Assembly: GCA_945291235.1 (NCBI GenBank)
Contig: CALYQY010000012.1
Coordinates: forward strand, 1-34,073
Direction: 5' to 3'
DNA length: 34,073 bases
From: an uncultured Gilliamella sp.
GTDB lineage: Bacteria > Pseudomonadota > Gammaproteobacteria > Enterobacterales > Enterobacteriaceae
This document shows positions 8,983-16,744 of the stretch, one piece after another. How positions within the stretch are numbered: position 1 is the first letter of the stretch; each line of letters begins with the position of its first letter. The translations under genes and the position numbers were made by a program. The notes under the pieces are model-generated. The model was not told where the DNA came from. It saw nothing but the letters and a program-made list of their open reading frames with translations, and did no database searches.

Positions 8983-10688
8983 TATTCGGAGCCCTCATTA
9001 TTTAACCAACCACGTATAATTAACGCCATTACACGAGGATCTTTCTCGACAATCTTACGAATATATTGTTGCTGCTGCATGTTATCTTCAAAGATTTTCT
9101 GTTGTTGTTTACTGTGTGCTTTGTAATCTAATTTCTCTTCTCCACTTGATGAAGCATCAGAAGATTGATTAGTCGAATGCAATAACTGTCGCTGTAATTT
9201 TATCCATAATGAACGTAACATTTTCTTCCACGCAAACCATGCAATTAAAATATAAATCAGATATTTAATGCCCATTTTGAGCAAATCATAAAATTCATAC
9301 GAGTTTAAAAAAGCAAAGGTTTGATTATCATCATCAACCTGATCGGTAAATTTCAGATTGGCCACGGTCAGACTATCGCCTCGTAGATCAGAAAAGCCCA
9401 TAGCTTGACGAGCTAATGCTTCTATATTGGCAAGTTCATCTTTATCTAGCTTTACCCACTGCTCTGTCGCTTCTTTTGCGCTGTCATCTTGCTTGTCATC
9501 CGTTTTTTCCATTTGCTCTGTATTGACAAACTTATAATTGACCAAAACAGCAACCGATAAACGTTTAATGCGTCCTTCCGGTATTTTGCTGTGAACAACT
9601 TGACGATTAACTTCAAAATTCAATGTATTATTGGTTTGTAAATTGTAGTTTTGTTGTTTATTGTTTTTATCTTCTTTATCACTTTGTTCATCAATAGGGG
9701 CACTTGAATTAGGTACCGGTTGATTAGATAAAGCGCCCGGCACACCACCAATACCACTGTTAGCAGCTAATTGCCGATTTTCTACTTGTTGCTTACTGCG
9801 AACAGTTTGATTAGCCATATCACTATTAGGGTCAAAGGTTTCTGATGTGGATTCTTGACGACTAAAATCGACTTCCGCATTAACCTGTACCATGACATTT
9901 GATTTACCTAAGATAGGAATAATAATTTTTTCTACCCGCTCACGAATACCGGTTTCGATTCGTTCACTAAATTCCAACTGTGCAACATTAACATTACTAT
10001 CACGGTATTTTTCGCCCGTTAATAAATGACCACGCTGATCAATAATCGTGACTTTATCCGCTTGTAATTCAGGTACACTACTTGAAATTAAATGAATAAT
10101 GGCATCAATTTGACCTTGTGATAAACTTCGTCCGGGTAATAAAGTGAGAGCAACCGATGCTGACGGGAATTTTCGTTCTCTGACAAATAATGAAGGTTTA
10201 GGCATAGCTAAATGAACTCTAGCATCATCAACACTGCTGATAATTGAAATCGTTCTTGATAGCTCGCCTTCTAACGCTCGTTGATAATTAATCTGCTCAT
10301 TAAATTGGCTCATGCCAAAACTTTCTTTGTCGAGCAATTCAAATCCAACTGCCCCACCTTTTGGCAGTCCTTGCTGTGCAATACGTAAACGGGTCTGATA
10401 AATTTTATCTTCAGGTATTAATATGGTTGAGCCAGATGATGAAAATTGATAAGGGATATTCATTTTATCAAGTTGGCTAATGATTTCACCGCCATCTTTA
10501 TCATTTAGATTGCTAAACAAAACCCCATAATCATCATCTTTAAGCCATAAATAGGCGATACTACTTATTGCCACTATCACTACCCCAATGATAAGCAATA
10601 GCATTTTACGATTTTGTTTGAATTGATTGATAAAAGGTAACTTATTAAATAAAGACTTGCCTTTATTACCAACAGTCTGGCTATCCAT
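8982..10688 (-). CDS. fliF: Flagellar MS-ring protein FliF
   Basis: Forms the MS ring, the membrane base on which the flagellum is built. It is 568 residues (E. coli 552). The first membrane helix is at about 29-49 and the second near 468-487. Between them are ring-building domains with DGGEIISQLDKMNIPYQF, KGGAVGFELLD and ARVHLAMPKPSLFVRE. The cytoplasmic tail ends in ALIIRGWLNNEGSE, the FliG-binding helix. It is the first gene of the minus-strand fliFGHIJK run, divergent from fliE, and has a probable FlhDC-dependent promoter upstream. Confidence 0.98.
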   Translation of the reverse strand: MDSQTVGNKGKSLFNKLPFINQFKQNRKMLLLIIGVVIVAISSIAYLWLKDDDYGVLFSNLNDKDGGEIISQLDKMNIPYQFSSSGSTILIPEDKIYQTRLRIAQQGLPKGGAVGFELLDKESFGMSQFNEQINYQRALEGELSRTISIISSVDDARVHLAMPKPSLFVRERKFPSASVALTLLPGRSLSQGQIDAIIHLISSSVPELQADKVTIIDQRGHLLTGEKYRDSNVNVAQLEFSERIETGIRERVEKIIIPILGKSNVMVQVNAEVDFSRQESTSETFDPNSDMANQTVRSKQQVENRQLAANSGIGGVPGALSNQPVPNSSAPIDEQSDKEDKNNKQQNYNLQTNNTLNFEVNRQVVHSKIPEGRIKRLSVAVLVNYKFVNTEQMEKTDDKQDDSAKEATEQWVKLDKDELANIEALARQAMGFSDLRGDSLTVANLKFTDQVDDDNQTFAFLNSYEFYDLLKMGIKYLIYILIAWFAWKKMLRSLWIKLQRQLLHSTNQSSDASSSGEEKLDYKAHSKQQQKIFEDNMQQQQYIRKIVEKDPRVMALIIRGWLNNEGSE

Positions 10689-10730
10689 AAATATCCTAAT
10701 TCTAAACTGATCAGATTAATTCTATGCTCT

Positions 10731-10820
10731 ATTATCAGTCTATTTAGAAAATTCAATAGCTAAAAAAGCCGACCCTTTTCCCCTTAGTTATCCCTTTTAA
10801 ATTTTTAGCAATATGATAAT
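10731..10820. promoter_or_regulatory. Divergent class II promoter region of fliF and fliE with FlhDC-like box
   Basis: The palindromic box spans 10755-10797: AATAG, CTA, AAAAAGCC (10763-10770), 11-base spacer, CCTTAGTT (10782-10789), ATC, CCTTT. It matches the FlhDC consensus at about 20 of 26 informative positions by hand count. GATAAT is present on both sides: on the minus strand at 10736-10731, 27 bases from the box, for fliF, and on the plus strand at 10815-10820, 26 bases from the box, for fliE. The same layout occurs at flgB/flgA. The plus-strand -10 implies that fliE begins translation downstream at 10867. Confidence 0.6.
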
Positions 10821-10866
10821 TTCATTACCACGTCAATCAAGCTCAACAAAAGTACTTTGCCTATCA

Positions 10867-11178
10867 ATGAATACAATCAATACATTTAATCATCCTCAGC
10901 TAATAGCATTATCACCAGCAACCAATACCTTCTCGAAACAACCTTTGTCAGATAATCAAAGTTTTGCTGCGCATTTAAATTTAGCTTTAAACAAAATTAG
11001 TGATGCACAAATTTTGGCAAATAATCAAGCTAAAGCTTTTGAAATGGGAGAGCCCAATATTTCATTGAATGAAGTTATGGTCAATCTCCAAAAATCCTCA
11101 GTATCGTTACAATTTGGTATTCAAGTTCGTAATAAACTGGTTTCGGCATATCAAGAGATAATGAATATGAATGTTTAA
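10867..11178 (+). CDS. fliE: Flagellar MS-ring/rod junction protein FliE
   Basis: FliE joins the MS ring to the proximal rod and is an early export substrate. The frame opens at 10813, but the ATG at 10867 is preferred: it gives 103 residues (E. coli 104), and a candidate -10 box at 10815-10820 overlaps the upstream ATG. Neither start has a clear ribosome site. The family core is plain: [16 protein letters not shown], then [20 protein letters not shown] and the end [17 protein letters not shown]. It is a single-gene unit divergent from fliF, ended by a strong hairpin that overlaps its stop. Confidence 0.96.
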   Translation: MNTINTFNHPQLIALSPATNTFSKQPLSDNQSFAAHLNLALNKISDAQILANNQAKAFEMGEPNISLNEVMVNLQKSSVSLQFGIQVRNKLVSAYQEIMNMNV

Positions 11179-11218
11179 TTATTGATGTTTATTATCAATA
11201 ATTAACTTTTTGTTTTTT
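11175..11218 (+). terminator. Intrinsic terminator of fliE
   Basis: A perfect 12-base-pair stem, TTAATTATTGAT (11175-11186) with ATCAATAATTAA (11194-11205) and a 7-base loop, is followed by CTTTTTGTTTTTT. The stem includes the fliE stop codon TAA at 11176-11178. Confidence 0.85.
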
Positions 11219-11226
11219 AGATATTC

Positions 11227-11287
11227 GCTGATTTGATGTAAAAGCCAATTTATTGCTAATCGCAGCAGCTAATAAGCAAAAATCAGC
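11227..11287 (-). terminator. Possible nested hairpin after fliT
   Basis: GCTGATTT (11227-11234) pairs with AAATCAGC (11280-11287), and inside it TTGCT (11253-11257) pairs with AGCAA (11275-11279). It lies between the convergent ends of fliT and fliE. No clear T-run follows on either strand, so it could be a weak terminator, an RNA-stabilising 3' structure, or chance in AT-rich DNA. Confidence 0.3.
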
Positions 11288-11331
11288 TTCAACAGTTTAG
11301 TAGTAGGATTTTATCAACGCTATTGCCCGAC

Positions 11332-11679
11332 TTACATTAAGCTGGCAATTTCTTGATAACGACTTATTTTATTTTGATAATCAACCTGTTCGCCAATCAA
11401 CTCTTTGAGCTGAGTATGGCGAGTGATAACCAGTTGGGTTAATTGTTGTTGATAGCTAAATATATTTTTAACGTACATTTTCACCATATCTTGATGTTGT
11501 TGCGGTATTTTATCAATTTCAGTTAAATCTTCGTTGAACATAATACGTTTGGCTAGTTGAACATATTTTGGTTGCCAACTTAATAATAATTCCCAATCAT
11601 TATTACGCGCATTAATTAACATCTGTTCAATGACATAATTAAACTGTTCATATTTTTCTAATAATGCAGTAGTGTTCAC
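11332..11679 (-). CDS. fliT: FliD export chaperone FliT
   Basis: FliT escorts the cap protein FliD to the export gate and in enteric bacteria also binds FlhDC to dampen class II transcription. The start is taken as GTG at 11679 because AAGGA lies 6-7 bases before it; this gives 115 residues (E. coli 121). The open frame extends further upstream, into fliS. The protein is helical with many Leu/Gln residues, includes NNDWELLLSWQPKYVQLAKRI near the N-terminus and TQLKELIGEQ near the C-terminus. Sequence is weakly conserved, so the call relies on size, helical pattern and its position after fliD-fliS. Confidence 0.87.
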   Translation of the reverse strand: MNTTALLEKYEQFNYVIEQMLINARNNDWELLLSWQPKYVQLAKRIMFNEDLTEIDKIPQQHQDMVKMYVKNIFSYQQQLTQLVITRHTQLKELIGEQVDYQNKISRYQEIASLM

Positions 11680-11692
11680 AATAAATTCCTTT

Positions 11693-12073
11693 TTATTTTG
11701 CAATCTCACGCCAAGCATCAGCAATGTTGTTTAACAAATCATAACAAGTTTGTAGCTTATCTTGGCTATTATGTAGATTGGCTAAAACTAATTGTTGACT
11801 GATATAGTGATATAAACGATCTAAGTTTTCGGCAATTTCACCACCTTGTTCAAGATCTAAAGCGCTTTTAAGACCATTATCGACAATATTAATCGCTTTG
11901 GATATCGCTTTACCTTTACCGGCAATGTCGCCTTTTTGGATATATAAGTTAGCTAACTTTATGGCATTAAGTGCCCCATCAAATAATAAAACGATTAGTT
12001 GATGAGGTGAGGCTTGACTAACACAGGTTTCTAAATTAACTTGCTGATATGCTTGAGAGCCAACTTTATACAT
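11693..12073 (-). CDS. fliS: Flagellin export chaperone FliS
   Basis: FliS binds the disordered C-terminus of flagellin in the cytoplasm, preventing early polymerisation and aiding export. It is 126 residues (E. coli 136), all helical. It begins with YQQVNLETCVSQASPHQLI, the conserved FliS N-terminus, followed by LLFDGALNAIKLA and GKAISKAINIVDNGLKSALD. It lies 14 bases downstream of the fliD stop and 13 bases before the fliT start, in the standard fliDST order. Confidence 0.97.
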   Translation of the reverse strand: MYKVGSQAYQQVNLETCVSQASPHQLIVLLFDGALNAIKLANLYIQKGDIAGKGKAISKAINIVDNGLKSALDLEQGGEIAENLDRLYHYISQQLVLANLHNSQDKLQTCYDLLNNIADAWREIAK

Positions 12074-12087
12074 CTTTATTCCTTACT

Positions 12088-13521
12088 TTATTTTTTCAAA
12101 TTTGCCATCATTTCAAATTGTGTGGTCAAATAGTTACTCATGCTATCTAAAGAGCTGATTAATACATCTAATTTTGTAAATTGAACTCGATAACGCTCAA
12201 CTGTTTGTTCTATTGAATTATTGACCTGTTCATAGCGTTTATCCAATGATTTTAATGTTGAATTTAAACCATTAGTGGCAGAATCAATCATCCCATCACT
12301 ATCAATAAAACTACTTACTTTAGCGAAAACTTCATTGGCAATACCGGTTGTTTCACCATCACCAATAAATAAGGCCGCCACTGCGTCACTATTTTCATTG
12401 AGTACTTTTTGTAGTTGATTTTGATTAATGGTTAATGTGCCACTATTATCCATATTAATGCCAATTTGAGCTAAAACAGAAAATTCGCCCGATTGTCCTT
12501 TTGCAAATATTGAGCGGATACTTTGATCAATATTACGCAATGTCGAGTCACCAATAAGTGGGCCATTTGTATTGTTTAATTCGCCTGAATTTCCGTCTTT
12601 AGCCGTAAACTGCGTCAAAGTTGAAATGGTGGATTGTAATTGGTTAAATGCCTCAACCCATTGTTTAATTGCCTCTTGCGCTTTTTCATTATCGGCGGTG
12701 ATAGCTAACGTTTGACTGGTTGTTGTGGTCGCCTTTAACGTGATATCCACACCAGCAACAACTTCTTTAACCGTATTTGAAGCACTGGTAATGGCAACAC
12801 CATTAAAGGTAAATTTCGCATCTTGCGCCTTTGCAACTTGTGTCATGCTTGACGTTTCAGGCTGATTAATGTCAAATCCAATAGTATTATTTAATACTTC
12901 ATCATCAGATGAAATCGAGGTAATTGTCTGCTGTTCACCTGTCTCTTTTGAGGTAATAACCAATTGATAGCTACCTGTTCCCGAACGTACCACTGAAGCA
13001 TTCATGGTTGAGTCACTTTGGCTACCGTCCTCATTAGTTACTTTGGCTTGATTAATGGCATTAGCAATTGACTCAAGCGATGTTTCATCATTATTTAAAG
13101 TAACACTCAGGCTTTTGCCATTTGCTTGTTCAATGGTAACTGTTCGTGTTTGATTGCCGTTACCTAAAGCACTATTTTTATCATTAACTGCCGTTGTTGA
13201 CACACTATGAGCGGTGGCTAATTGGTCAACACTAACTGCATAGTTGCCTAAGATAGCTTTGCTATTTACATTAGTGGTAAAGAAATTGTCATTACCGGTT
13301 GCTGTTCGGCTATTAAAGAGTTCTTTATTTTGAAGCTTTTGAGTGGCAGTATTAAAAGTTGTTAATGCACTTTTTAATTTACCAAAACCACTAATTTTGG
13401 CATTAATCGCCTTTTGTTGTGCAGCAATAGGGGTTAAACGTGCTTTTTCAACTGCTTCTAACTGATTTAAAACTTCATTAAGGTCAATGCCTGAACCTAT
13501 TCCCAAAATACTCATTGACAT
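12088..13521 (-). CDS. fliD: Flagellar filament capping protein FliD (hook-associated protein 2)
   Basis: FliD forms the distal cap that guides flagellin polymerisation. The ATG at 13521 is chosen because AAGGTGG lies about 9 bases upstream; it gives 477 residues (E. coli 468), with an ATG two codons later also possible. The N-terminus SILGIGSGIDLNEVLNQLEA and the C-terminal segment VERYRVQFTKLDVLISSLDSM are the coiled-coil D0/D1 ends of the family. The central part is a Thr/Ser/Asn-rich extracellular domain. A near-perfect sigma-28 promoter precedes it. Confidence 0.97.
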   Translation of the reverse strand: MSMSILGIGSGIDLNEVLNQLEAVEKARLTPIAAQQKAINAKISGFGKLKSALTTFNTATQKLQNKELFNSRTATGNDNFFTTNVNSKAILGNYAVSVDQLATAHSVSTTAVNDKNSALGNGNQTRTVTIEQANGKSLSVTLNNDETSLESIANAINQAKVTNEDGSQSDSTMNASVVRSGTGSYQLVITSKETGEQQTITSISSDDEVLNNTIGFDINQPETSSMTQVAKAQDAKFTFNGVAITSASNTVKEVVAGVDITLKATTTTSQTLAITADNEKAQEAIKQWVEAFNQLQSTISTLTQFTAKDGNSGELNNTNGPLIGDSTLRNIDQSIRSIFAKGQSGEFSVLAQIGINMDNSGTLTINQNQLQKVLNENSDAVAALFIGDGETTGIANEVFAKVSSFIDSDGMIDSATNGLNSTLKSLDKRYEQVNNSIEQTVERYRVQFTKLDVLISSLDSMSNYLTTQFEMMANLKK

Positions 13522-13558
13522 AACTAAACCCACCTTTTGTCTTTATTCAATATTTTGT

Positions 13559-13585
13559 ATATCGGCCAATTGAGCAAAAAGTTTA
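13559..13585 (-). promoter_or_regulatory. Sigma-28 (FliA) promoter of fliDST
   Basis: Reading the minus strand: TAAACTTT (13585-13578), an 11-base spacer, GCCGATAT (13566-13559). Against the consensus TAAAGTTT-N11-GCCGATAA this is 7 of 8 and 7 of 8. It ends about 37 bases before the fliD ATG. Confidence 0.9.
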
Positions 13586-13743
13586 ACGATTTACAATGAT
13601 CTTTATTACAGGCACATAAGGACATTATTATTTTTAATTAAATAAAATCAGAAAACCAACCATAACATTATGATTAATATCAATATATAAATCAAATATT
13701 CTAATTAACTTGCTCACTTCGACAACTTAATAATTAAAAAAAT

Positions 13744-13770
13744 TAAAGTTTCTTTTTTTACTACCGATAC
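13744..13770 (+). promoter_or_regulatory. Sigma-28 (FliA) promoter of fliC
   Basis: TAAAGTTT (13744-13751, perfect -35), an 11-base spacer, ACCGATAC (13763-13770, 6 of 8 to GCCGATAA). A leader of about 70 bases separates it from the fliC ATG. The 312-base region between fliD and fliC holds this promoter, the opposite fliD promoter, and otherwise only AT-rich sequence. Confidence 0.9.
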
Positions 13771-13846
13771 ATTAACTATCAGCAAGGATATTGAAGATTA
13801 TTTCAATATATCGTTGATTTTACTAATCATATTTAAGGAGATAAAA

Positions 13847-14659
13847 ATGGCTCAAGTAATTAATACTAATACTATGTCTTTAATGGCAAAAAATAATCTT
13901 AATAATTCTCAAAGCGTTCTTGGTACAGCTATTGAGCGTCTTTCTTCAGGCATGCGTATTAACAGTGCTAAAGATGATGCGGCAGGTCAAGCTATTGCTA
14001 ACCGTTTTTCTTCAAACATCAAAGGATTAACTCAAGCGGCTCGTAATGCTAACGACGGTATCTCTTTAGCGCAAACAACTGAAGGTGCATTAAACGAAAT
14101 TAACAACAACGTTCAACGTATCCGTGAACTAACTGTTCAAGCAGCAAACGGCACTAACTCTCAAAGCGATTTAGAGTCAATCCAAAACGAAATCGATCAA
14201 CGTTTAGAAGAGATTGACCGTGTATCTAAACAAACTGATTTCAATGGTTCTAAAGTATTATCAGCAGATAAAACACTTAAAATTCAAGTAGGTGCAAATG
14301 ACGGCGAAACTATTGAAATCAATTTGAAAAAAATCGACAGTACTGAACTTGGTCTGGCTTCATTCAACGTTTCTTCAAGCCCAACAGCTGATCCTTTAAA
14401 AACACTTGATGCAGCTTTATCAAAAATTGACGGATTACGTGGTGAGCTAGGTGCGGTACAAAACCGTTTTGAATCAACTGTTAACAACATCAACAATACC
14501 GTTAATAACTTAAGTTCTGCTCGTAGCCGAATTGAAGATGCTGACTACGCAACTGAAGTATCAAATATGACCCGCGGTCAAATTTTACAACAAGCCGGTA
14601 CATCTGTTTTAGCACAAGCTAACCAAGTACCACAATCTGTACTTTCTTTATTACAATAA
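13847..14659 (+). CDS. fliC: Flagellin FliC, short form lacking D2/D3
   Basis: Filament subunit exported through the flagellar channel. The ATG at 13847 has AAGGAG 6 bases upstream and yields the canonical [18 protein letters not shown]; the frame opens earlier at 13814 without support. At 270 residues it is close to half the length of E. coli flagellin (498). The N-terminal D0/D1 (about 1-165) runs almost directly into C-terminal D1/D0 (about 180-270, ending [11 protein letters not shown]), so the surface-exposed variable domain is nearly absent. The D1 segment QRIRELTVQ at 90-98 matches the TLR5-recognised site of enteric flagellins. Only one flagellin gene is seen. FliS and FliT lie divergently beside it. 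Confidence 0.98.
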   Translation: MAQVINTNTMSLMAKNNLNNSQSVLGTAIERLSSGMRINSAKDDAAGQAIANRFSSNIKGLTQAARNANDGISLAQTTEGALNEINNNVQRIRELTVQAANGTNSQSDLESIQNEIDQRLEEIDRVSKQTDFNGSKVLSADKTLKIQVGANDGETIEINLKKIDSTELGLASFNVSSSPTADPLKTLDAALSKIDGLRGELGAVQNRFESTVNNINNTVNNLSSARSRIEDADYATEVSNMTRGQILQQAGTSVLAQANQVPQSVLSLLQ

Positions 14660-14701
14660 TCACACATCATTAGAATTAATTGCCCACTCTAATTTTGTAC
14701 C

Positions 14702-14739
14702 TTAGCAATAATGATATTTCTTAATATCATTATTGCTAA
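14702..14739 (+). terminator. Perfect 17-bp hairpin after fliC
   Basis: TTAGCAATAATGATATT (14702-14718), loop TCTT, then its exact complement (14723-14739). It begins 43 bases after the fliC stop. Only a short T stretch follows directly, so it may terminate weakly or protect the 3' end of the abundant flagellin mRNA. Confidence 0.75.
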
Positions 14740-14740
14740 T

Positions 14741-14805
14741 TATGGTAATTACCTATTTTTTAATATCTTATTCTTGCCATTAAATAATCTAATTGTCGTC
14801 ATAAT
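14741..14805 (+). promoter_or_regulatory. Possible FlhDC-dependent promoter of fliA
   Basis: TATGG (14741-14745), AATTACCT (14747-14754), 11-base spacer, TCTTATTC (14766-14773), TTG, CCATT (14777-14781) resembles the FlhDC box. The right side is good (about 10 of 13 positions), the left side is weak and has a shortened inner gap. CATAAT at 14800-14805 starts 27 bases after the right core, as at the other boxes here. An expected transcript start near 14812 fits translation from 14839. Confidence 0.4.
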
Positions 14806-14838
14806 ACTATTTTGCATTTTTTAACATTGGTTCAAAAT

Positions 14839-15555
14839 ATGAGTGATTGCCTGTATAACTCACAAGGTGTAGTGAATCAAATTGATTGGCAACAATATAT
14901 CTATTTAGTCCGAAATGAAGCACTTAAATTAGCGGTTCGATTACCGGCAACAATAGAGCTTGATGATTTGTTACAAGTTGGTTATATCGGTTTGTTAGAC
15001 ACGATAAAACGTTATGATGCCTCACAAGGCAATACCTTTACCACTTTTGCAATCCCAAGAATAAAAGGGGCTATGCTTGATGAGTTACGTAACCGAGACT
15101 GGTTACCAAGACAAACTCGAAAAAAAATTAAAGATGTGACAAGTGCAATAAATGAATTAGAACAGCGCCTAGGTGTTGCACCTAATGATCAACAAATTGC
15201 CGAATATTTACAGCTATCTTTAACCGAATACCGAAAAATATTATTAGATTCAAATTATAGTCAAATATGCTCGTATGATGAAATTCAAAAAAAATTAGGC
15301 GATAACGTCGATTTTATTATTGAGCAAGATGATGATAATAACCCTTTTTCATCTATTATAAATGATGAAATTCGCCATATTGTTATTCAACAAATTGAAA
15401 ACTTACCCGAAAAGGAAAAAATGGTTTTAGCACTTTATTACCAAGAAGAACTAAATTTAAAAGAGATAGGTAAAGTGCTCGATATTAGTGAATCAAGGGT
15501 GAGTCAATTGCATAGTCAGGCAATAAAAAGAATACAAAGTAAAGTCAATATATAA
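14839..15555 (+). CDS. fliA: Flagellar sigma factor FliA (sigma-28)
   Basis: Alternative sigma factor that directs RNA polymerase to class III flagellar promoters and is held inactive by FlgM until the hook is finished. The ATG at 14839 gives 238 residues (E. coli 239); a TTG at 14812 opens the frame but adds non-homologous residues. Region 2 includes ELDDLLQVGYIGL at 40-52 and FTTFAIPRIKGAMLDELR; region 4 has the helix-turn-helix LNLKEIGKVLDISESRVSQL at about 205-224. It is followed by flhD, not by fliZ as in enteric bacteria. Target promoters for it occur four times in this window. Confidence 0.98.
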   Translation: MSDCLYNSQGVVNQIDWQQYIYLVRNEALKLAVRLPATIELDDLLQVGYIGLLDTIKRYDASQGNTFTTFAIPRIKGAMLDELRNRDWLPRQTRKKIKDVTSAINELEQRLGVAPNDQQIAEYLQLSLTEYRKILLDSNYSQICSYDEIQKKLGDNVDFIIEQDDDNNPFSSIINDEIRHIVIQQIENLPEKEKMVLALYYQEELNLKEIGKVLDISESRVSQLHSQAIKRIQSKVNI

Positions 15556-15621
15556 AAAATAAGCATAAAAAAAGTAATACCAAGCGAAATTAATCGAAAA
15601 TAAATTGAAATCATTTTTTTA

Positions 15622-15650
15622 TTGACGTTTTGCGTTTAAAAATGTAATTT
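15622..15650 (+). promoter_or_regulatory. Candidate sigma-70 promoter of flhDC
   Basis: TTGACG at 15622-15627, a 17-base spacer, and TAATTT at 15645-15650. The -35 is near-consensus and the -10 is poor. A transcript starting near 15657 would exclude the upstream ATG of the flhD frame at 15653 and leave a leader of about 80 bases before the preferred start. It lies 67 bases after the fliA stop, so read-through from fliA is also likely. Confidence 0.4.
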
Positions 15651-15736
15651 TGATGATAAAAAAAGAAATTAAGCGTTTTTTTATTAATTTTGCGTTTTTT
15701 ACTGCGAACGCAAGCAGATATGGATTGGTGATTAAA

Positions 15737-16066
15737 TTGGGAAACATACTAGATGACGATATTCTTAAATGTATACATCATTTAAATCTTTCAACACTGT
15801 TGTTAAGTCAGCGAATGCTTGAAAAAGATAAAATAATGGCAATGTATCGATTAGGAATAGATGAAAAAACAGCAGACATTTTAAGTAATTTAAGTGCGTC
15901 ACAAATGCTGGTTTTATCAGAAACAAATCAATTGGCTTTTCAGCTACGCTTCGAAAATTCTGAAATGATGGAAACATTAACACAAGAGTCTCGTGTTGGT
16001 GATATTAAACAGATGCATACCGGAATTCTTTTATCGAGCTTACTCTTAGACTCAATCAATAAATAG
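15737..16066 (+). CDS. flhD: Flagellar master regulator subunit FlhD
   Basis: FlhD forms the FlhD4C2 activator of class II flagellar promoters. Homology to the E. coli protein begins at about ILDDDILKCIHHLNLSTLLL and continues through MYRLGIDEKTADIL, LSETNQLAFQLRF and SRVGDIKQMHTGILLSS. The frame is open from 15653 (ATG), but those extra 28 residues do not look like FlhD and have no ribosome site. I prefer TTG at 15737, which has GGTGA 5 bases before it (as fliM does) and gives 109 residues (E. coli 116). A GTG at 15728 is an alternative. It is 16 bases upstream of flhC. Confidence 0.9.
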   Translation: MGNILDDDILKCIHHLNLSTLLLSQRMLEKDKIMAMYRLGIDEKTADILSNLSASQMLVLSETNQLAFQLRFENSEMMETLTQESRVGDIKQMHTGILLSSLLLDSINK

Positions 16067-16082
16067 GTAGGTAGGGATTAAG

Positions 16083-16688
16083 ATGAGCAGCACAAGTATT
16101 GTTCAAAAATACAAAGAAGTTCAGTTAGCTATTCGTTTAATTTCGCTTGGCGCCAGAATTCAAATGTTAGAAAGTGAAACAAATTTAAGCCGTGGAAAAC
16201 TGATTAAATTATACAAAGAAATTCAAGGATGCCCCCCGCCTAAGGGATTATTACCTTTTTCAACTACATGGTTTATGACTTGGGAACCGAATATTCATTC
16301 AAGCATTTTTTATAATGCTTATCACTTTTTAGTAAAACATGGTTGCAAGCCGGGTATTCAATCAATTTTAAAAGCCTATCAACTTTACTTAGAACAATGT
16401 CCTTCATCTCATGATGAAGAGCCTGTTTTAGGGTTGACCAGAGCTTGGATTTTAGTCAAATTTGTTGAAAGCAATGTTATGCAACAATCATGTTGTAAAG
16501 AGTGCAAAGGTCGATTTATTACTCATGCTTACCAGCCGAGTAACACGTTTATTTGTAGTTTATGTCAACCACCTTCAAGAGCAGAAAAGAACAACAAAAC
16601 TCACAAAGATAACCATGCCAAATGCCTGCAAGTGCTATCAGTACCTAAGAGTTTTGATTCAGCGATTGCAAAATATATAACCGTTTAA
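16083..16688 (+). CDS. flhC: Flagellar master regulator subunit FlhC
   Basis: DNA-contacting, zinc-binding partner of FlhD. It is 201 residues (E. coli 192). Strongly conserved parts are [20 protein letters not shown] (21-40), [20 protein letters not shown] (51-70) and the zinc site with C138, C141, C158 and C161, followed by QPPSRA. The C-terminal about 30 residues are lysine-rich and divergent. AGGTAGGG lies upstream of the ATG. It is followed by motA, as in E. coli. Retention of all four zinc ligands indicates a functional regulator. Confidence 0.98.
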   Translation: MSSTSIVQKYKEVQLAIRLISLGARIQMLESETNLSRGKLIKLYKEIQGCPPPKGLLPFSTTWFMTWEPNIHSSIFYNAYHFLVKHGCKPGIQSILKAYQLYLEQCPSSHDEEPVLGLTRAWILVKFVESNVMQQSCCKECKGRFITHAYQPSNTFICSLCQPPSRAEKNNKTHKDNHAKCLQVLSVPKSFDSAIAKYITV

Positions 16689-16744
16689 ATCAATAAAAAA
16701 ATCAAACTTATTAACGACTGTCTAATGGAGAAAAAGGAAAAATA

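Noticed and set aside
10745..10775. GCCGACCC upstream of fliE as a sigma-28 -10 element
   Set aside because: The -10 lacks the essential GATA part and no TAAA-type -35 lies 11 bases upstream; the same bases fit an FlhDC box better.
12689..12696. Perfect GCCGATAA on the minus strand inside fliD
   Set aside because: The 8 bases at the proper -35 distance (TCAAACGT) match only 4 of 8, and the site is internal to fliD coding sequence with no gene start nearby.
13814..13846. Upstream extension of flagellin ([11 protein letters not shown])
   Set aside because: Flagellins begin at MAQVINTN; the AAGGAG ribosome site lies within this stretch and points to 13847.
14782..14820. AAATAATC...TACTATTT pair before fliA as an FlhDC box
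   Set aside because: A 15-base inner spacer and position too near the fliA start; the pair at 14741-14781 has better geometry.
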